In this document: piece by piece, positions 47,901 through 51,734 of the stretch
How positions within the stretch are numbered: position 1 is the stretch's first letter
Layout: each line of letters starts with the position of its first letter
From: Tubiluchus corallicola
Taxonomy: Eukaryota > Priapulida > Priapulimorpha > Priapulimorphida > Tubiluchidae
DNA length: 51,734 bases
Direction of reading: 5' to 3'
Assembly (NCBI GenBank): GCA_030141605.1
Contig: JAQGDQ010001255.1
Span: 1-51,734 of the forward strand
The notes under the pieces: generated by a model
What the model saw: the letters and a program-made list of their open reading frames with translations, nothing else
The model's database searches: none
What the model was told of the DNA's origin: nothing
Made by a program: the position numbers and the translations under genes

Positions 47901-48686
47901 AAGTTATTTCAAGAAATGTGTGCTGCTTTGCAGATTGACAAAACAAGGACAACCCCGTATCATCCACAATCAGATGGTCTCGTTGAGAGATTTATGAGGA
48001 CATTACAGCAAATGCTGGCTATATTTGTTAACGATCATCGTGATGACTGGGATGACCACCTCCCTTATGTCATGATGGCATACAGGGCAACCGCACATGC
48101 GTCTACCAATTGCTCGCCAAACTTAATGATGTTTGGTAGGGAAAACCATTTGCCATTAGATGTGATGGTGGGACCTCCACCACAGCCAGAAAGACCTACA
48201 CAGTGTCCACAGGAATACGTAGAATGGATAAGAGATGTTATAAAAGAGGCACACAATTTTGCTCGAGAATCACTGGGAAAAGCTGCAGAAAGACAAAAAC
48301 GAGATTATGATCAATTTGTGAAAAGGCTTAGCATTGATAAAGGTAACTGGGTATGGTACTGGTATCCACCAGCTACCAGGAGAAAATTAGGCCAAGGCTG
48401 GCAAGGCCCATATCTAGTACTAAAGAAGATTAATAATGTGACATACCAAATCCAGAGAGATGCAAAAGCTCCTGTTAAAGTAGTTCATATTGACAACTTG
48501 AAGCTTTATCATACTGATGAACCACCAATAGACTGGACAGAAATAGAGAAACTAGCAAATTCTGATGATGAACAGCAACTAGAAGAATTTGAATTGAGTA
48601 GAATTTTTCCTACAGTTAATGAAGAAGTAGCAGAGAAAGAAGAAATGTATACAACAGGAACTACCACAATTCAAGAAAAAAAATGA
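44925..48686 (+). CDS. pol: Pol: protease C-term, reverse transcriptase, RNase H, integrase
   Basis: 1253 codons. Residues about 25-45 keep the C-terminal protease motif (GPFGILGLDFLEP). Reverse transcriptase spans about 150-400 with FSTFDLASGYWQVE and the catalytic YLDDIIVF at residue 307. RNase H follows with LDTDASNSGIG (Asp456) and WLINFKNPEG. A tether of about 200 residues carries five 16-residue repeats. Integrase has an HHCC zinc domain (H856, H863, CLYCAAC) and a perfect DD35E triad at D925, D985 and E1021, then a GPY/F-type C-terminus (GQGWQGPYLVLKKINNVTYQ). The first ATG is internal to the protease, so this start is not the real one. Confidence 0.95.
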   Translation: MGEAEFQVILAGISTTSTMIVASIGGPFGILGLDFLEPRSAVLDMQQGILHIGEVTIQCFKNSVDSSDYEHESSSDNQIDLVLPENIGERAAPKSLLPEHLHQLIEEISSKLSPSEQSSLINLIQEYQDIFVGPDNKYGRTNLVRHVIDTGTEHPVKQAPRRLAEQKRAIAEAEINKMLKEQIIEHSNSPWASPIVLVTKKDGSTRFCVDYCQLNEKTIKDGFPLPNIQEIFDTLRGSHWFSTFDLASGYWQVEMDETSKPKTAFVTRQGLFQFRVMPFGLCNAPATFERLMEEVLRGLQWKNCLVYLDDIIVFGKNFEEAKNNLKTVFSRLRKANLKIKPSKSTLFQTSVRFLGHVVDSQGIRCDPDKILAVKNWTFPKTPTQVRSFLGFALYYRKFIPHFASIADPLTALTKKGATFIWNDSCMAAFNTLIDLLTRSPALAYPTQEGKFILDTDASNSGIGAVLSQLQVDEEKVIAYASRTLNQSQRQYCTTKKELLAVITFVKQFHHYLWGRHFRIRTDHAALTWLINFKNPEGMIARWLSILDTYDFSVEHRKGTQHGNADGLSRKPNTRVSKCPREDCNDDRHKGTKEAHSSKEISKRTRNDILKVPNNAECDFIYAIPAGNGEEESSSFRKGKVRCRKECLCMEGNSRKGEDGLDNVYEDQEAAHRLCITEAPTCGKDAAHDLCSVEAPGDIREAAQKSCLVEAPPHMEEAAHDLCLGEAPYMAEEAAHGSCFVVAPSRILASQEIEVEDEEEKKFVLDLSREDVINMQQEEEAVLLFKELKEEDLDRPSWKDVKDKHPDFKAYWNLFDVLEVRDGLLYKKWETDVTPSAPVYQMVVPTALRRKLFRALHETRTGAHQGIQRSLSLLKQRYYWPGYQADIKRWCLYCAACARRKPGKGPKRGKLQQQRATGPFERIAIDILGPLEETDKKNKVVMVVCDYFTKWAEAYALPNHEAYTVADVLVTEFICRFGVPIQIHSDQGPDFESKLFQEMCAALQIDKTRTTPYHPQSDGLVERFMRTLQQMLAIFVNDHRDDWDDHLPYVMMAYRATAHASTNCSPNLMMFGRENHLPLDVMVGPPPQPERPTQCPQEYVEWIRDVIKEAHNFARESLGKAAERQKRDYDQFVKRLSIDKGNWVWYWYPPATRRKLGQGWQGPYLVLKKINNVTYQIQRDAKAPVKVVHIDNLKLYHTDEPPIDWTEIEKLANSDDEQQLEEFELSRIFPTVNEEVAEKEEMYTTGTTTIQEKK
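46926..47165 (+). repeat. Five 16-residue coding repeats in the RNase H-integrase tether
   Basis: 48-bp units beginning gaagcagcgcac(a/g) encode EAAH(D/R)LCxxEAP-type repeats (residues about 668-747 of the ORF). Every unit has one Cys at the same place and an EAP/VAP end. The period is a multiple of three, so the frame is kept. Confidence 0.9.
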
Positions 48687-49057
48687 TGAACCGTCCAGTA
48701 GCACTTCTGACACAATGCTAGGAAGAGGACAGCGGATGAGGAAACCTCCAAACAGACTTGACCTATAACTTAACCATATTTTCTTCCTTTCCTCTGCTGC
48801 TGCATTAATTTTCTGTTAAAAGCTGTTATCTGGATTAGTTGCCCTGGGCAAGGCATTAAACTGCATCCAGCATAAGAAAAAAAAATATAGAAAAGTATGA
48901 GTTAGTGACACTTGATAATCACATGTCACTTAGAAATGTGTCACTTATTACAATTACAATGTAGAAAAAAAAGAAATAGGCAAAGGTACCTTAGTAAAAA
49001 AAAAACGTAACAGTGGAAAATGAAGTTATTAAAACACTGTTATTTTGTCTATTTTAG
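48687..49057 (+). other. Pol-ORF3 interval with splice acceptor
   Basis: Directly after the pol stop, which follows an A8 run at 48673-48680, an alternative frame stays open for about 27 codons with a basic tail (GRGQRMRKPPNRLDL) that resembles the end of gypsy Pol proteins. At the 3' end, a pyrimidine-rich tract and tctattttag form a good acceptor, AG at 49056-49057. Confidence 0.6.
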
Positions 49058-50006
49058 GAGGGAGACAGTGTACTGTTGTACAAACTGTGACTATAGGTCT
49101 CAAAGGACTGCCTATATGTCAAAACACTGGAAGGCATGTCATGGGAGTAGACAAATTCCCGCTACTTGGCCAACTAAGCGTCTTGAAAGGCCACCTCAGG
49201 CAACCTCTGTTGATAAAAGACCTCTGTCACCAGAAGGATCACCAAGATTGAGCCGCTCCAAATGGAGTACAACTAGTGACAGCAGTCTGGAAAGAAAAGA
49301 CGGGAAGAAAGAGCGAGATTTAAAGAGTCATAATCAGAGGTCGGAACAGGAAAGCAAAATCAAAACAGCAAAATCACCCAAAACAAAAAGAGGAACTTCC
49401 CCAGTTACAGTAAGGCCTGAGTTAAGTAATCCGAAGAACAGGGCCTTCAAGCCACCAACAAGCAACTCAACCTTCAGAAATTTCAGAAGCAGAAGTATTG
49501 TGAGGCAGAACAGCACCCATAACCTGACCAACCAAGTTAGAAAACCAACTAGACCTGCCTTACCACACTATAAACCATACAAGGAAACACAGTCGAAAAA
49601 TCTGCCAGTATTCCTTGCACCGCAGTCGGACAAGGTGCCACGAAAAGCTCCACCTCCATGCACAGAGCTAGATCAGATAGTCATGAGGGAAAAGATATTA
49701 AAATTAAAAAATGAGATCATGGAACTAGAGGAGCGATGCAGGGTAGCAGCTCTAAATAAGTGGGAAGCAGTTTTAGAGAAGAAGAGTAAAGAAATTACGG
49801 AGAAGAAAGAAAAAGAGTGGAATGAGGCAGTTGATCGTATGTATGAGAGAATGGAAACAACTGTAAGCAAGTTGGTGAGAAAGGAGGTGGAAAAGTTGGC
49901 TGAAAAGAAGAACACTGAAGGTCAACAACAAATGCCACCCACAAATACAGATATTTCTATAGATCTAGCTGTCTCCTCGGATGACTTCTCCAGTGAAGAG
50001 GACTAA
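49058..50006 (+). CDS. ORF3: C2H2 zinc finger and coiled-coil protein of the LTR element
   Basis: The open frame runs from 49020 to the stop at 50006 (328 codons), but the likely exon starts at 49058 after a splice acceptor; the upstream residues of the ORF read through intron. The domain order is: one C2H2 zinc finger (CX2CX12HX4H; Cys at 49077 and 49086, His at 49125 and 49140), a long Arg/Lys/Ser/Pro-rich disordered region, a strongly charged helix/coiled coil (IVMREKILKLKNEIMELEER to EVEKLAEKK), and an acidic tail (SSDDFSSEED). There is no signal peptide or membrane segment, so it is not an envelope. The composition suggests a nucleic-acid-binding accessory protein; function unknown. Confidence 0.85.
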
Positions 50007-50446
50007 GGCCATGCAGCTACGTTCCAATATATATTCATACCTACGTTCAACCTACGTTCATATATACATTCCAATATTTCCTAGATAAATTAGATTAAAA
50101 ATTATATATCTTTTATATATATATATATATCATTTGAAGGAATATATCAGCATATCTACAACGGGTTGTTCCAGTATTATATACTTGCTTATTTACTTAT
50201 ATTGTTTACTAGAATGGTGCTATCAAGAATATGTATGGATGTATAAAAATTCCGTTATATTTTACAAGTAAATAAAGCTGTATTCAGTTTAGTAAGTATA
50301 TAAGCTGTATTGGATTTCAATATCAGGATGGCAAAGAAACAAAAAAAAAAAATTTTAAAGGAGCAGTCAACAAAACTCAACAATAGTTTGGTAAGCATAC
50401 CTGATGCTGACAGGAGACAGAGCACCTGAGGGCAGGTGCAGTTTTA
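50007..50446 (+). other. 3' untranslated region of the LTR element
   Basis: AT-rich, including a (TA)n run at about 50116-50130, with no further ORF. It ends at the polypurine tract. Confidence 0.6.
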
Positions 50447-50459
50447 AGAAAGGGGGAAT
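50447..50459 (+). other. Polypurine tract
   Basis: AAGAAAGGGGGAAT lies directly before the 3' LTR start (TGTAATATTC at 50460), as expected for plus-strand priming. Confidence 0.9.
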
Positions 50460-51734
50460 TGTAATATTCTCTAAAAAAAATATAATCATCGGAATTTTAA
50501 TATTGTTTACACGCACTATGGACGCAGCCATTATGGATGCTCTTATGTTATGCACATCTTCGCTATTCGGCGAGCACACCAGATGCTGACCGAAAGATAA
50601 ACACAGGGCGATGAAACTTTAGAACCCGGTGAATTCCCGGTTTGGAAAACAAGAAAATAAAAACAAAAAGGATCAAACATAAGCTGATAAATTAGATTAA
50701 ATGTAGACAAACATATGCGCTGTTAAAAAAAGAGCAAAACAAATTGATGAAATTATAATTAGAAGACTGAAAGTAACAAAGTGTAATGAACAGCCCACCC
50801 CTCGGTTACAATGCACAATCCAGGGTAACTTAGCGACGCCGACGCTCAGGCGGCTATATAAAGGGAGGGCCAGGCCATTGACCACACACATCCGAACATT
50901 TTCAAAGTGATAAAGAGCTACAGCAACTGAAGATTCATCTAAACATGGAAAAGAAGCAGGATGAGAAGTAAGTTTTAACTTACTAGATAAAGCTAGCTTT
51001 CAAAACTAGCTAGGATGTGTCAGGAATCTAGAACCTAGAAAAGAGTTCCAGAAATGAAAAGAGTTCCAGAAACACTAGGTTCTAGAAACCAAAAGAGAAG
51101 CTAGAAAAGGGTTTCAGGATTAAAGCAGTTGCAGAGACAAAAAGAGTTCCAGGAAAATCCAAGATTTAAAAGAGTTGCTGAGAGTTCCAGGAAAATCCAA
51201 GATTTAAAAGAGTTGCTGAGAGTTCCAGGAAAATCCAAGATCAAAAGAGTTCCAGTAATTTCCAGGAATTAAAAGAGTTCCAGTAATTTCCAGGAATTAA
51301 AAGAGTTGCAGAAATTTCCTGGAATTAAAAGAGTTGCAGAAATTTCCTGGAATTAAAAGAGTTGCAGAAATTTCCTGGAATTAAAAGAGTTGCAGAAATT
51401 TCCTGGAATTAAAAGAGTTGCAGAAAATTCTTGGAATGAAAGAGTTCCAGAATTAAAAGAGTTGCAGAATTAAAAGAGTTCCAGGAATTAAAAGAGTTCC
51501 AGAATTAAAAGAGTTGCAGAATAGAAGAGTTCCAGAATAAAAGAGTTCCAGGATTAAAAGAGTTGCAGAATAGAAGAGTTCCAGAATTAAAAGAGTTGCA
51601 GAATTGAAAAGAGTTGCAGAATAGAAGAGTTCCAGAATTAAAAGAGTTGCAGAATTGAAAAGAGTTGCAGAATTGAAAAGAGTTGCAGAATTTAAAGAGT
51701 TGCAGAACTTAAAGAGTTGCAGAATTTAAAGAGT
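50460..51734 (+). repeat. 3' LTR, cut by window end
   Basis: 1275 of about 1981 bp are present. Outside the minisatellite it differs from the 5' LTR by only a few substitutions and one- or two-base indels (for example gtgag/gcgag near the start, aacactttc/aacattttc before the leader ATG). The TATA box, leader ATG and splice donor are all retained. The minisatellite from about 51040 onward has a different unit order from the 5' copy. Confidence 0.93.

Larger units (their letters stand above)
40996..51734 (+). mobile_element. Ty3/gypsy-type LTR retrotransposon, right end beyond window
   Basis: Order of parts: 5' LTR 40996-42976, PBS 42980-42997, gag 43068-44495, frameshift signal 44486-44572, protease/RT/RNase H/integrase to 48686, third ORF to 50006, polypurine tract 50447-50459, 3' LTR from 50460. 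The RT-RNase H-integrase order and the GPY/F-type integrase tail place it in Ty3/gypsy; no chromodomain was seen. The two LTRs differ at only a few bases outside their minisatellite, so insertion was recent. No envelope features (signal peptide, membrane anchor) are present. Confidence 0.95.

Noticed and set aside
49020-50006. ORF3 as an envelope gene
   Set aside because: Its position after pol suggests env, but there is no signal peptide, no membrane segment and no glycosylation-rich ectodomain. It has a C2H2 finger, basic linker and charged coiled coil instead.

Overview
The window is animal nuclear DNA. It has AT-rich introns with GT-AG splice sites, microsatellites and minisatellites, many small DNA transposons with intact target-site duplications, a 5S-rRNA-derived SINE and a Ty3/gypsy-type LTR retrotransposon. 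The main host gene is a plus-strand orthologue of nephrocystin-4 (NPHP4), a ciliary transition-zone protein. The repeat content looks like that of an invertebrate, probably marine, but the species cannot be named from the sequence.

Positions 1-36267 hold 26 consecutive NPHP4 exons (1463-36267). They join in frame into 1374 codons plus a stop. Only about the first 50 residues are missing, expected upstream or outside the window. Introns carry large tandem arrays (40-bp units at 9621-10656 and 13915-17223, 16-bp units at 18050-18405, 31-bp units at 19295-20745) and many non-autonomous transposons: two pogo/Tigger-like, one piggyBac-like, two other TTAA-flanked, one hAT-like, a two-copy unclassified MITE and a 5S-SINE. 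The left end (1-2059) is a large inverted repeat that includes parts of exons 1 and 2. Exon 24 is unusual: its 3' end, together with its 5' splice site, is tandemly repeated 14 times in 77-bp units.

Positions 36268-40995 are the 3' flank. They contain a PIF/Harbinger element with TAA duplications and only the N-terminal part of a transposase (37913-39572), then the 3' end of a non-LTR retrotransposon on the minus strand (about 39610-40120).

Positions 40996-51734 are a young Ty3/gypsy-type element. It has a 1981-bp 5' LTR, an 18-nt primer binding site for tRNA-Pro, gag, a protease-RT-RNase H-integrase pol, a third ORF, a polypurine tract, and a 3' LTR cut by the window end. Three features stand out. 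Gag ends in a GTTAAAC slippery site followed by a predicted H-type pseudoknot, as expected for -1 frameshifting into pol. The third ORF encodes a C2H2 zinc finger plus coiled-coil protein with no envelope features; it appears to be made from a spliced mRNA whose start codon and splice donor lie inside the LTR. Most of the LTR's transcribed part is a purine-rich minisatellite. This copy has a 55-bp tandem duplication that breaks the protease reading frame.

All family assignments come from reading motifs and from remembered family features; no database search was run.
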